From the NCBI GenBank assembly GCA_010093515.1, contig MU001685.1, forward strand, positions 599,851-663,850: a stretch of DNA of 64,000 nt. The letters run 5' to 3'. Both the position numbers and the translations under genes were made by a program. Source of the DNA: Lineolata rhizophorae (taxonomy: Eukaryota > Ascomycota > Dothideomycetes > Lineolatales > Lineolataceae). The notes beneath the pieces were generated by a model. That model was given only the letters and a program-made list of their open reading frames with translations. It was not told the DNA's origin and searched no databases. Shown piece by piece: positions 10,922 to 22,300 of the stretch; within the stretch, counting starts at the first letter, position 1; every line of letters starts with the position of its first letter.

Positions 10922-11736
10922 ATGAGGTATGAAGCGCTGAGGTCATGACGCAAGGGCACTGCTGACTAGATTCAGGATCGAAACGTGCTATTTCTGCCAG
11001 GTGCGACAACATATGCCGCCGCACGAGCAATTCAAATAGTCGCCAATTGTACGAAGCTAACAGCAAATTTCGCAACTCCAGCAACCGGCGTACCCCTCCA
11101 AGGGCATCACCTTTGTCCGCAACGATGCCCGCGTATTTCGATTCTGCCGCAGCAAGTGCCACAAGAACGTAAGCCTCGCCGACCACGAGCGCCACCCCTT
11201 CCACCCAGCCGCCGCGACTAACCATGTCCCCCCCGCTCCTGCAGTTCAAGATGAAGCGCAACCCGCGCAAGCTCGCCTGGACGAAGGCGTTCCGCAAGGC
11301 GCACGGCAAGGAGATGACGGTCGACAGCACGCTCGCCTTCGCGGCGCGGCGCAACGTGCCCGTGCGCTACAACCGCGACCTCGTCGCCAGCACGCTCAAG
11401 GCCATGCAGCGCGTCTCCGAGATCCGGGCCAAGCGCGAGCGCCGCTTCTACCGCGAGCGCATGCGCGGCAACAAGGCGCGGCAGCTTGAGGCCGATCGCA
11501 GGCTCGTCGCCGAGAACCAGCACCTGCTGCCGCCCGAGGAGCGCGACGAGGTGCCGCTCAGGGAGCGCATGGAGCTCGAGGAGGAGCAGCTGGAGCGGGA
11601 CGTCTTGGAGGGTCACGAGGAAGAGGAGATGCTGGAGGAGGACGAGGAAGTAGATACGTTGCCCAAGTCAAAAGAGAAGAGGAAACAGAGGCTCATTGTT
11701 GGGTATGGTCCGGAGGATATGGATATGGATGGCTGA
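10922..11736 (+). CDS. RLP24: 60S ribosome biogenesis factor Rlp24
   Basis: Four exons, 10922-10926, 10976-11000, 11082-11168 and 11245-11736, give 202 residues; yeast Rlp24 has 199. The start exon holds only ATGAG. The N-terminus reads MRIETCYFC and carries a zinc-ribbon-like set of cysteines at 6, 9, 32 and 36, followed by the conserved [19 protein letters not shown]. The C-terminus is acidic and then basic. Rlp24 occupies the place of eL24 on pre-60S particles from nucleolus to cytoplasm, where it recruits and activates the AAA-ATPase Drg1 and is then exchanged for eL24. The MRIETCYFC start and the C-terminal extension separate it from eL24 itself. It shares its upstream region with PAM18. 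Confidence 0.95.
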
Positions 11737-12028
11737 AGCGCCAACCCGACATGAGGCGATGCATAAACGCTTCTCTAGGTAGGCGTAAGGTCAAGGCGCA
11801 AGGTGTTACTAAAAGGGCTACGGCTCTTCTCATCGGTCACAACGAATACCACGAATCCGAAATGTCACGTTTTGCATAGATTACAAAGCTAGGCTTGTGC
11901 CAACTGTTCTCTAACACAATAGAAGAAAGAAACGCTTCAAACCCGACTGCTTTTGCTGTACCAATGCTGATGCACCCATGACTCCGCATACACAATGCAT
12001 TTTGCCCGCTATAGGTTCAAGGGCTCTA

Positions 12029-14117
12029 CTAGAGCCTCGCACCTTCAAATGAAAACAGATTCTTCCTCTTGTCCTCTTCGTCCACCCTCACCCATCCGCT
12101 CCTTCCAATAGGCTCTACCTCCTTACTTATCAGGTGCTGCAACGTGCTAGAATCGCCGTGGTTCGCAACAAAGCGATGCCCATTGCTTTTAAGGCGGCCC
12201 ACCACGTATGCCCGAAGCGGCGAGCCATCGCGGCCAAATTCGACGGTGTAGGTCTGCATATCACGTGAATCAGCACATCAGTCGTGGAGATCGGGAACTC
12301 GAAGCAATTACCTCCAACACGGCTTCGCCCTCTGCGTGAGCATCTACTCTTGGCACTCGCACGTCCGTAATCTTTGGCGGTAGCGGATTTTTCTCCGGAT
12401 ACGCGGCTCCGTCAGGGGTCATGCGCGGCTTGGTCGAGAAACACACGGCGAATTGGTACGTTAGGTTACCGCCATTGGCGAGCACGAGGCCTGAAATGCG
12501 GGCACTCTTGTTAGGTGAGGCCCGAAGCGCGCGTATCATAGCTGTGATAGCCTATATATATAGTCAGCATTATTGGTCTTGTTGAAGTTTCATTGAATGG
12601 TCTTTTAGGGAAACGTACGTGCATGGAGTAGTTGTTGCCTGCGCCGCCAAAGGAAGTGAGTCCGCCCAACAGCGTGATCGGCTTTGGTGGATGGAGAACA
12701 GGCAAGTTGAAATGCTGACAGGCGATTTTGGGAACAATTGGAAAACACCTAGACAACTATTAGCGAATAGCCGAAGCTAACTAGGTTGGTTGAGCGCTTA
12801 CGAGTAAAAGTCAAAGAGGTCTACCTGGTCTTTGTCCAATCCCGAGGCCTCCAAAGCCGCGTCTAGCGACCTAGAGATGGCAGGGCTGGAGTAAAAGTTT
12901 GGTCTCTCCCAAACTATAGCAATATCCAGTTAGCAACGTTTCAGTACGTCTGGAGTTTAGTGGGGGCACAGACAATCGATATGGTCTTGAGTTCCTGCAC
13001 CGCCTAGAGGATATATCCAGCGGTCTTCCGGAATGCCCAGTTCCCTGGCATGTGAAGCTGAAGTAAGGACGCAAGCCGCGGAGAGATTGACCGAATTGAA
13101 AGCATTCATGAGTAGCGGATCTTGAGAAGCGGTTAGTAAATGAACAAGTGAATTTTTGGTTCAAAAGAGCGTACAAGGAAAGCAGATCATTCTGTTCTTC
13201 TTCGAGACAGTCCCGATGGACTGCGCTGCCTCCGCCGGTTTGCCGTAATTCCAGGCGTGGGGGTTTCGTTCGGCAATCTTGGCGTACTCAGCGTACATCT
13301 GAGCCGATTCGTTCCAATTGTCTTCAATCGACTGATGCCGGTGAGCTCGGAATCCATTCTCGTACATCGGATAGACGTGAATGGGTGCGCCGACGGAGTG
13401 GTTTGCACCAATGCCTGGAAATCCCGTCAACGTTAAGTGAACTTCCATTTCTTGAACGACTCAACCTACCATCTCTTAGCGACCTCGTGGTCGGCGAGAA
13501 CACAGACTCAACGCTCCTATCCGGCGTGGTCCATCCTGGGGGTGGCAGCTTCTTCGCGGCTGCAAACGCGCTCACTATATCGAAGTCACTAAAGCGTTCA
13601 CTCACAACCCACAGCCTCGGAAAACCAAGACTTTTTTTTCTTTTCTTTTCTTTTTTTTTAACGAAAATTTCCTTCTCCCCGAGTAAAACTTAAAACCCCA
13701 CTTACAAGAAGCCAAAGCCTCCGCCCCCGTGACCACCGCAAGCATGCACTCCCCCTTCGCCACCCTCCTCGCCGCCCCGTCGAACAGCTTCGCCGGCTTG
13801 TCCCCCGAGTGCTCGCTCTCGAACTTATGCTTCACGTCGGCGTCACGCAGGCCGAGCTTCTCGCAGAGCAGGCTCGGCAGGTCCGAGTACGGCCAGGTCC
13901 AGTTGCGCACGATATCGACGCTGTCGATGGCGGCCTGGAGGCCGGCAGGCGTCGTGGTCGGCTTGGACGCGGAGGCGGCGGCGTCGGCGAGCGCGACCTG
14001 GATCGCCTGCAGCATGAGGTCCGCGGGCTCGCGGGCGTCGGACGCGTGCGGCGAGCGGTTCTTGACGTCGCCGATGCCGATGACAACGGGCGTCTCGCGC
14101 AGCGTGGGACCGGCCAT
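12029..14117 (-). CDS. Thiolase-like protein (acetyl-CoA acetyltransferase-like, TLP type 1)
   Basis: Eight exons (14117-13706, 13574-13470, 13414-13175, 13120-12974, 12913-12802, 12748-12619, 12551-12312, 12253-12029) give 536 residues. The thiolase fold is marked by VTGAEALA, FYSCFPIVPK and GGLTSFGGAGNNYSMH. A C-terminal segment from about residue 460 fits the extra domain of type-1 thiolase-like proteins. Where degradative thiolases carry the nucleophilic Cys before SG, this protein reads SEHSGDKP, so the usual acylation cysteine appears to be absent; Cys in SCFPIVPK is kept. Enzymes of this group are usually annotated as acetyl-CoA acetyltransferases of lipid metabolism, but their true substrate is not settled. 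I see no clear C-terminal peroxisomal tripeptide: the protein ends EGARL. Confidence 0.85.
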
Positions 14118-15376
14118 GGTTGGTTTCGTTCGTTGGTGGGCGGCCTGATTGGCGGTTGCCTTGGTGGAACGAAGTGACGTGACTTATCCGCGAGGTACGT
14201 ACCTCCCACGGCACGTACCCAGGTAGCGAAGGGGGCAGTGGGGCCCTAGAAATAATGCGCGTACCAGCCGTCGCACCAGAGACTTAGGCGGTCACATCAC
14301 AACTGAAACCAGAAATGACCGATCCTCTGTGCAATTCTAGAAGAAAATCAATCGGGATTGTTTATATTGCCTCATGACTGTGCTTATGAAGTTTTCAATG
14401 ATTGGAGTGGGAGGGCAGTGCACACACCCCTCGGGCCACGGCAAAGGCACAATGACGAACGATCCGAGCCGGGGCCGAGGTACAGGTCCCGGCTCTCCTG
14501 CCGTCCGGGCGACGGACAAGCTCTGCCCAATCACGCGCCGAAGGAAATTCCTTCTCGGGCAGGCGTCCTGCACATCCCATCCGACGCAAAGGCGCGGAAA
14601 ACGGCGGCGATCCACGAGGCTGCCCCGTCCAATATATATTACTGCGTCATGATGCTATTCCGCTTAGAAGTACACATGTACAATGTCGGATGGAGTGCCT
14701 TCGGAGTGGCTGATGGGTCCCCCCCCTTTGGCGTTGCTAAAAATGGCCTATCCGACGGTTTATTCTCCGACCCGAGACAAGTATGTACGTACCGCAGTGC
14801 ATGTAGCTAATTCGTCAGAGCACGGCTTGCCGCTGCAAAATGTATGTAGGAGGCCAATAAGCCTTAAGAAAGCATAGTTACCCGGTTTGAAGAAAGCACT
14901 AAGTAGTGGATTCACTACTGCATGAAATACCCGCCTCGAATTAGTGCAGTTTGTATTCACGTGACATTTACATGTAGATTCTCTCCCTGATTTTTCAGCC
15001 TCATCGCCGCGGTACTATACTCGTTCTGTAGTGATGGGAGAAGCTAGCGGCAGCGTGGATAGGTAGGCATGCAGTAGAAACAAGCAGGAAGTTGGTATTC
15101 TTAGTTCTAACAGCACACCCCCTCCCGGCCCCACGTGCCCCCCTATTATCGATGCACCGCTTTTTTACGCAAAGTCCCAGCATCATCCCGGCAGCAAAAC
15201 ATGCATCCACAACAAACAACCGTTTTTGGCTCTTCTATTTCGCAAAGTGACCTAGCAAACAGTCAAGCTCCCGCAACCCACCCTATAAAAGAATGCCAAG
15301 ACACCAGAGGCCTCCCAGCAAAACAGCGCCATGCAACCCCGACACAGCCATGCATGAGCCTCTCGCTCCCGCCCGA
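14118..15376. other. Promoter side of the thiolase-like gene, no further gene
   Basis: This holds the upstream region of the minus-strand thiolase-like gene and the 3' side of EB1. Next to the start lies a perfect 14-bp palindrome (14192-14205). No coding frame beyond the two neighbours is supported. Confidence 0.5.
14192..14205. promoter_or_regulatory. Perfect palindrome GAGGTACGTACCTC upstream of thiolase-like gene
   Basis: A 14-bp perfect palindrome with a TACGTA core, 75 bp before the ATG. TACGTA-type cores recur in other spacers of this window, so it may be a dimeric factor site or simply a common spacer motif. Confidence 0.3.
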
Positions 15377-16680
15377 CTAGAAAGTCTCCTCCTCCAAATC
15401 CCCCTCCGCCTCCGCCGGGATCTCGAACCCTTCCTGTTCGACGCAAGAACAAGCAACGTTAGCCCACGGTCTTAAAAAGGGCCTCTTGACTCAGGGCAAA
15501 AACAGGAAGAAAAAAAAATAAAAAAAAATAAAAAAAAGGACGGCTAGAGCCCTACCTCTGTGGAGTACAGGATGGTCTGGATCTGCTTCAGGAGGCCATC
15601 GTCCTTCTCCAGCTCCGGCTCGGCCTCCACCGCCTGCTGGATCAACAGCTCGATGTCCCGCAGCTTGTTGAAATAGAAGTCGCGCTCGCGCTCCAGCCCG
15701 GCCACCGTCTCCTTCAGCATATTGTTCTCGTTGACGAGCGCGGCGCTCGCCACGCCGCCGCCCCCTTGCGGCGTGCGCGTCCGGGGCGCGGCCCCGCCGG
15801 CGGCGCTCCCGGCCGCCCGTCTCGCCGCGCTCGAGGTCGTCGCCCGGGGAGCGCCGCCGCCGCCAGCCGGGGCTTGCCCGGAGGCTTTTCTCCGCGCGAG
15901 CGCGTCGTAGTCGCCGCCCGGGAAGTGCTGGTCCCAGAAGCGCTTGCTCCACTGCAGGAACTCGAGGTTGTCCTGCATTTTGCACTTGATCAGGGCTTCT
16001 ACCGGCACGGGGCGGTCGATGCCGTGCTTGTTGAAGATATCTGCGAGGCGCGGAGAGGTTGCTGTTAGCGCGTGCCGGGCGTTATGCCTTGTGGTGTGTG
16101 CGTGTCTTAGATGATAGGAAAGGGCGTTCCATGGCGGTGCCTGCGTAAGAATACGTACTTTGCAAGACTTTAAAGTTCTGTATATAGCCATATTCCGTGT
16201 TGACGTTGAACTTTACCCGTTGCATGGGCACGTCGACTGCGCGCGGCGTTAGCTTATGACTCCTTCCCAACCCATCATCATGCCGGGAGATGGAGCCACT
16301 CACGGAATATACTGTCAAAGATCTGGCATAGCGCCGCTCTGTAGACCGCAACGACCTCGTCAGCTCCCATCCAAATACGCCCGAAAAACCGTAGCGCGCG
16401 TCCTGTTTTGCGAGGGCGGTATACTACCGCCGCGAGAAAAATTTTCGGGGCACGTACCCGGTGCCGCACTGCTCGATCTTGGTCATATTGAGCTGGAGAA
16501 GGTTGTTGAGCCACGCAAGCAGCTCCTGCCTAAGAGATCCCGCCCCACCCGGCAAACGTTAGCTCCTCGCGGCTATGAAATTCTCCGACACGTGGCGGGG
16601 GAGAGCGCCCTTCATGGCGGGGTGCCATGGTGGACGGCTGGGCCGACTTGGAGGCCGAGGACGTACCTGCTTTCTCCCAT
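15377..16680 (-). CDS. BIM1: Microtubule plus-end tracking protein EB1 (Bim1/Mal3)
   Basis: Six exons (16680-16667, 16529-16458, 16338-16304, 16236-16159, 16040-15556, 15433-15377) encode 246 residues. A calponin-homology domain fills residues 1-130 (MGESRQELLAWLNNLL, KIEQCGTGAALCQIFDSIF, VKFNVNTEYGYIQNFKVLQ, FLQWSKRFWDQHF). An Ala/Gly/Arg-rich linker follows, then the EB1 dimerisation coiled coil (LVNENNMLKETVAGLERERDF, then FYFNKLRDIELL). The last 57-nt exon gives a short acidic tail ending EEETF. EB1 tracks growing microtubule ends and recruits partners through the coiled coil and tail. If the last intron is kept, translation would stop three codons past the exon and lose the acidic tail. 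At 246 residues it is shorter than S. pombe Mal3. Confidence 0.93.
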
Positions 16681-17630
16681 GGTGGACATACACAGCCGAA
16701 ACGCCGCGGCGGCGAACCGAGGTGCGCAGAGGCGGTGGACGGCGAGGAACGCGCAGGGCGACGGCGGCGGATCTCGCCCGTGCGGCCGCAAAACGAGGTG
16801 TGTGGAGTGGCGACGAGGGCGGAGGCTGATGCGATGATGGGAGTGGGATGGAAGGGAGGGAGGGGGCGCGGGTTTCAAAGCGTTCTGTTTGTTGATGTTG
16901 TTTGACGTTGTTGCTGTGCGGCTGCTGCGGCGGCGGGCGGCGGAGGCGGCAAGGGAGTGGTAGGTCGCCCGCCTGGCGAGGGGCTGAGGCGGGCTCCGCG
17001 CCTGATGAGTGGCTGCCGCGGCGGGCGCTAAGATTGGCGGGACACCCCGCCCCAACTAAGGCACGTTGGCTCGCTTGCTGGGCAAAGTCTGAGGGGCCGC
17101 ATGTGGTGGCGCAGTGGGTTTTGCAATGCTTTCTTCACTGGTAACAGCTTTTATGCAGATGAGGGGCTTGACGACATTGCTCTATTACCATTACGATCCT
17201 ACGAACCTCCTGGGTAACGCTACAATGTCAAGGGCGCGTTTGACAGTGCTCACGACTGAAACATGATTTTCGAAGTTTCAAACTTCTCTATATTGAGCTA
17301 CAGTCGGTGCTAAGTTGGTAGGTACGTCTAGATTTCCCTTCAGATCGTTGTTAAATTGGTCTCTCCCTCGAAGGACGGTTTGTCTCCCAATGTTTGACAT
17401 GCTGCGATGCACCCTAACGCCATGCGAGAAGCCCACATTCAAATTCCAAACTCCCAGTTGGCCACAAGCCTCTTCTTAAAAAAAAAAGGTTTGACTAGCA
17501 AGAGGAAATTGTCTTTCCCAAAGAAAAAAGGCGTTGAACGGATGAAGAGAACAACGAGCGGCATCAGTCTTCCATCATCACTCGTACCTCTCCTTCTCAA
17601 ATCCCCATCCATCCGTCTCTCATGCCACGC
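16681..17630. other. Spacer between EB1 and the DOMON-b561 gene
   Basis: It contains the EB1 promoter side and the 3' flank of the cytochrome gene. Frames seen in the GC-rich half mirror codon-like composition only. An A-tract lies near 17478-17487. No gene is supported. Confidence 0.5.
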
Positions 17631-19315
17631 TCACGCGCGGCCCTCCGGCTTGGCATAGTACTCCCTGGGGGCTGAGCGGCGCGCCGCGGGGCTGCCCTCG
17701 GTGCTACTGACGCGAGGCGAATACTTGGGCGGGGAGTCCTTGCGGCTGCGGGCGCGCTTGACCTCGCCGATGACGGCGGCGCAGACGTAGACGAACCAGA
17801 CGATGGCGCCGACGACGGCGTAGGCGATCTTGCCGGACTCGGTGTTGTCGGCCCACATGAGGCCGAGGCCGCCGTTGATGATGCCGAGCGTGATGATGAT
17901 GCGGCCCAGCCACAGATGCGCGTGGGACCAGAAGGTGCGGCGCTGGTACTTCTTGAAGAGGGCGTGATGGAGGAAGCCGAGGATGGGCTGGACGAAGAGG
18001 AGGACGAATAGCGCAATGCCGATGCGCGGGTGGTAGTGGTCGAGCTGGCGGAAATGGTTAGCGTATCCGTATGTGGCAGCAGACCGTTCTGGGACTCACC
18101 ATGCGCATGTTCGACGCCATGTAGACACCGAGACCGAAACCCACGACATAAATCATGTACGCGAGACCCTGCAACGCCGCGTGGAACCACACAAGACCGG
18201 GAAAGCTGCAAAGGCGGATGCTGATGGCGCCGGCCGGGAAGAAAATGACAAAGGCCATCGACGCCATGACGCCGTGCGCGATGAGCATGTCCAAGTTCAT
18301 ACCGAACGCGCCGGCAGCAGAGAGCGCCGAATCGCCGCTGCCATTTTGGCCACCAAACGAGCTGTCATCCTCATCGCAGTAGTTGACATCCTCGTCGTCA
18401 CTTTGGCGCTTGTGCCACGGGTTGTCGCCGTCGCCCCACGGTGGGTTGCCGGTAGCCCACGGAGGGGACGGGCTGTCGTCACTGTCGTCGTCGCTGTCGT
18501 CGCTATTGTTGCTTGAGGAGCTCGAGGAGCCCGAGGTGGACGAGGAGCGCGGGCGCGGGACGCACGAGGTCGGGCTGCTGCCGCCGCTGGTGCCCGTCGA
18601 GTCGGAGCCGCTGTCGCTCGAGGATTCTGAGAACGGGTTGGCCGAGTCGCCGCCCTTGGCGCTGGAGAAGTCGAGCGTGAACTGGCCGTACATGCTGCTG
18701 TGTTGGCTGATGCTGGCCGAGGTGTCGTCCGTGTCGAGGGAGCTGCCCGACACGGCTGCGTAGATGAACCCGCCGGAGTCGCTCGAGAAGTCCATGTCGC
18801 CGCCGCTCCAGGACGCGCAGCTGGAACCTATCGAGGAGGTCAATTGACGATTGACAGACGCGGGGGAAACACATTGAGAACTTACACTTGAAGTTGGCGG
18901 TCATCGTGTCGCCGCTCACTCCAGTGCCATCGAGGATTGTGATATCCGCATCGCTGTTGAACTGCGGCATCGAATGCCCAGATCCCAGGCGAGGAGAGAT
19001 GGTCACATTGTCACCGCTAGAAGAGGTGTAGATCACAAAGATTTGGGAACCGGACATGGAGCTCCCTTGGCCGACGGCGGCATACGAGAGTGACGTCGGC
19101 CCAGAAATTTGGAAGAACACATCCCCATCGCCGCTCGACGCCGTCACATCGGGGATGTTGACGCCAAAGCACACGTCGGACTGGCAGGTGGAAGCTACCT
19201 GCGCATAGGCGTTTGAGGCTATGATAGCGGGTTAGCGCCGCATATATTTGTGGGACTGCTGGCAAGTGAACATACCCAGCCCGAGAAGCAGGCCGGCAGC
19301 ACTGGACAATTTCAT
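17631..19315 (-). CDS. Secreted DOMON (CDH-type) cytochrome joined to cytochrome b561
   Basis: Four exons (19315-19276, 19218-18886, 18827-18100, 18044-17631) give 504 residues. A signal peptide (MKLSSAAGLLLGLASNAYA) precedes a DOMON domain like the haem b cytochrome of cellobiose dehydrogenase. Met68 (GQGSSMSGS) and His167 (SISQHSSMYG) are at the expected places of the Met/His haem ligands. A Ser/Asp-rich linker (about 190-285) follows, then a cytochrome b561 domain with five or so membrane helices and conserved histidines in LIAHGV, WFHAAL, LDHYHPR and HAHLWLG. Such fusions are thought to pass electrons across a membrane between cytosolic and extracellular sides; the donor and acceptor here are unknown. 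The linker holds a Lys-Arg pair (264-265, HKRQ) in an acidic surrounding that resembles a Kex2 site. The cytosolic tail is basic and Ser/Pro-rich. Confidence 0.9.
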
Positions 19316-22300
19316 TGTTGCCGACAACATTCTGGAGTGCGGGTGCACACCGAACCGGCCGTGTACGCGCCTCGTATTTAAGAAGAGCGACGGCGGGATT
19401 TGCTGAGTGCGCTTCGGGTGAGATAGGGGATTCCTTGGCAAATGCGCGAGGGTTCAAGGGGCAGCAGGTATGCAACTCTCGTCGATGCGAAAAGCATAAA
19501 ACGACGCCGGCCCTCCGCGCGGAAACAACGACGGATGATGTGGAGGACAAAGGAAAAGTGAAGGTTAATCCGCAAGGAAGCAAGAAACGGAATGGCGCGG
19601 CGGATGGTTTATGTATTTAGGGTTCCTCTACATATGCGGCTGGGACTGGGCTGCGCCTGTTTCTTTTAATGACGGACGCCAGCGACACGAGGCTCAGGGC
19701 GGTTAAGCATTACGGCGCCGTGTCGTGCCCAGCCCCCCAGGCCAGGTCCCTACTCTACCTTAGACAGCGTCGGCCACAGACAGCCCGCCTAATCCTCCGT
19801 GTGGGGATCCGTTCACAGGCAAAGCTGTTTGGCGGCTTTGGCTTGTAAGCGGACGCGGATGCGCAGCCGGGAAGGGGAGGGGGTGGGGGGTTGGGGGGGA
19901 AAGCCCGGGTACCTATGTAGGTATGTAGGGGGGGCCGCTTCGGACCGCAAACAGCAGGCCAGGCGACGAACTCGGAGCGCGCCCGGCCACGCGTCGCACG
20001 GAAAAGTTGGCGGAGCGTTCTCCCGCGATTGTGGCCGAGCATGCGGTGGGAAAGTCAGCTTATCGCCAAGTGCGAATTGCGAGTGACGGGATTGGCCGGC
20101 CGGGCGCCCAGCTGGCGGCGCTGCACCGATTATTTCTGGGCGCGGAGCGGCCCCTGTACTGTGGGGGGCTGTGCAAAATTCGGCCGGCACACACACACTA
20201 CGTAGGTACACACTGCGTACGGTGTGTTCTCTGCAAAGGTAGGAAGAGAGCTTTGCCCTGCCCAGCCCCGGCAAGCCCTCGGCGTCACTTCGCTGCGCGG
20301 CCGTGCGCGCCGGCGGCGCGGTGATTGTTCTTTCTTTCCACCTCGAAGGGCGCCGGCTAGGATAGGCCGGGCGGATCGTGACGCCAAGCGGCGCGGCCGC
20401 ATCGACCAGGCCCGCTTTTCGGCCGATCACTGCCAGGCAACTTGCCTCGAAAAGGGTCCAGGACGCTTTGTTTCAGAGTGCTGCGCGACCGGCTTCCCTC
20501 GCTCCCCCTCCGCGGCCGGATTGGCGGCAACACGCGTCAATGCGCGCTCGAAACCGCCCGGCCCCAAAAAAGATCCCGGTGAAGACAATGTCGTGGCTCT
20601 GCAGACGTCTGACTCTTGTACATACCTATGTACCTCTCTGCATACCCATTCGTCGCTTGCTCACTCAACACCACCCGCCCTAGACCAGCCGGCGATCGAA
20701 GGGACGCCGGAGAATGCACCGAGCCTTAAGGCCGGCGAGGCCAGAAGCCCTTTTGGCCCCCTTCTCGGCGGAGGCTTTGATGCGGACTCGGCGGCCGCCA
20801 AGAGGCTCATCTGTCCAAGTCTCCACCCGCCCGCCTTCCGCCGGATACCCGTGCCCATCCGCTCTTGGCTGGCAGGCGACAAGAACCTTGGAGTCCTCTC
20901 CGGTCCGCGCCATTCTGCAGCCCCGTTCCGCACGCCCCCAGCGATTTCCCCAGAATGGAAACGTCCTTGCTGCTGCCGGAAAGCCCTGACTTCTTGGGGA
21001 GCTTGTCGGCACTTGCACCTTGGTTGCCGGGGCCTGCGTAGATTAAGACTTTGGCGTCTTCGCGCCCGCTAGACATGGGAGCCGAAATTGCTTTCCCCAC
21101 GGTTTCTCTGGCACGCCGACGCGGGAGCGAAGCCCGTCAAATTGACAAATAGCTTAATTCGATGTCCCCCAGCCGCACCTGGAAGGGTTGGAGTCTGAGC
21201 GCGGCTCCAATTTCGAGGATTGCGGGGCAACCATCGCGCGCCCAGAATACACAAAGGCGTAGGAGGGGCGAGAGAGCGCCGAAGAGTGCAAGATTCGGAC
21301 TCGTGGTGGACGAGCGGAATGACGGCATCATGGCCGCGCCGGGGACAGAGAGGCCTCGAGGCTTGGGGGTCCGGGACGGAGTGCTCCGCATGTACACGTT
21401 GGCATTCGTCACCGCCGCAACAACACCAAACACAAGGCGGGCATTCGTCAGCTTGTGGTGGCTCATGGGTGCGCGCCTGCAGCAGGTGCGCTGCACGCAC
21501 CGTCCGGGTTGTCCACTCGTCGACTGGCTCTGCGAGTTGGGTGATTCATTCATCATAGCAGAAAGCCGCCGGACCATAACGCGACGGTTTCTTCCTTCGT
21601 AGCAGAGCGGAAGAGTGGGTCGCGCGCCGCTCAGCCAGTCGGCCTCTATCTAGGCGCGATGTTGGACCAGCGGGCAGCGCAGTACGTACCCGGCCGTCCA
21701 AAGGGGATCCTTCCGGTTCTGCTTGATCTGCTCGGCTGCACTTCCCGGCTCCCAGGCTCGATCCCGGACGAGGGCCCCACCGACGCACATCCAGCGGCGA
21801 GATTAACAGCTCCCAAGAAATCTCCCTCCAAGAGTCGACGGACGGCCGTGCGACGGGATTCCCCCCACCCACGTCTTCTGCTTATTATTTTCTGAATAAT
21901 TCGACTTCGCTGCCAAGCTGTCCAACTGCCGGCCAAGGGAATCGCGTCTTCGACTGTGTGACTTCGTGACTTGGCCGCACCCTTGGCCGACTTACCAGCC
22001 TGTTGATCTTTCGAACAACGCGCGATGATGCCACCCTCGTCGCTCAGGATTTGGAATTGCCACAGTTTGCGAGATATCCTTTGTGCTTTTTGTTTCCTAG
22101 CTGCGCTTGTTTATTCTCCATTTCTCTTTCAATCTATTTTGCGGAGCGCTTTCCTCCAAAAGTCGTGTTGCGGCCTTGCCTGATCTGAGTCTCGTTCTTG
22201 TGGTTGCCGTAGCCTGCGTCTAGTACATATCGTTTTGGCCAATGTTATGGGGATTTCGCTTTCGATAGAGTGTGTTTCAGGTCCTCTGTTTCGTCACTAA

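Noticed and set aside
20224-21072. 282-codon plus-strand frame in the gene desert
   Set aside because: Low-complexity, Pro/Arg/Ala-rich translation without any family feature, with overlapping frames of equal length on the other strand.
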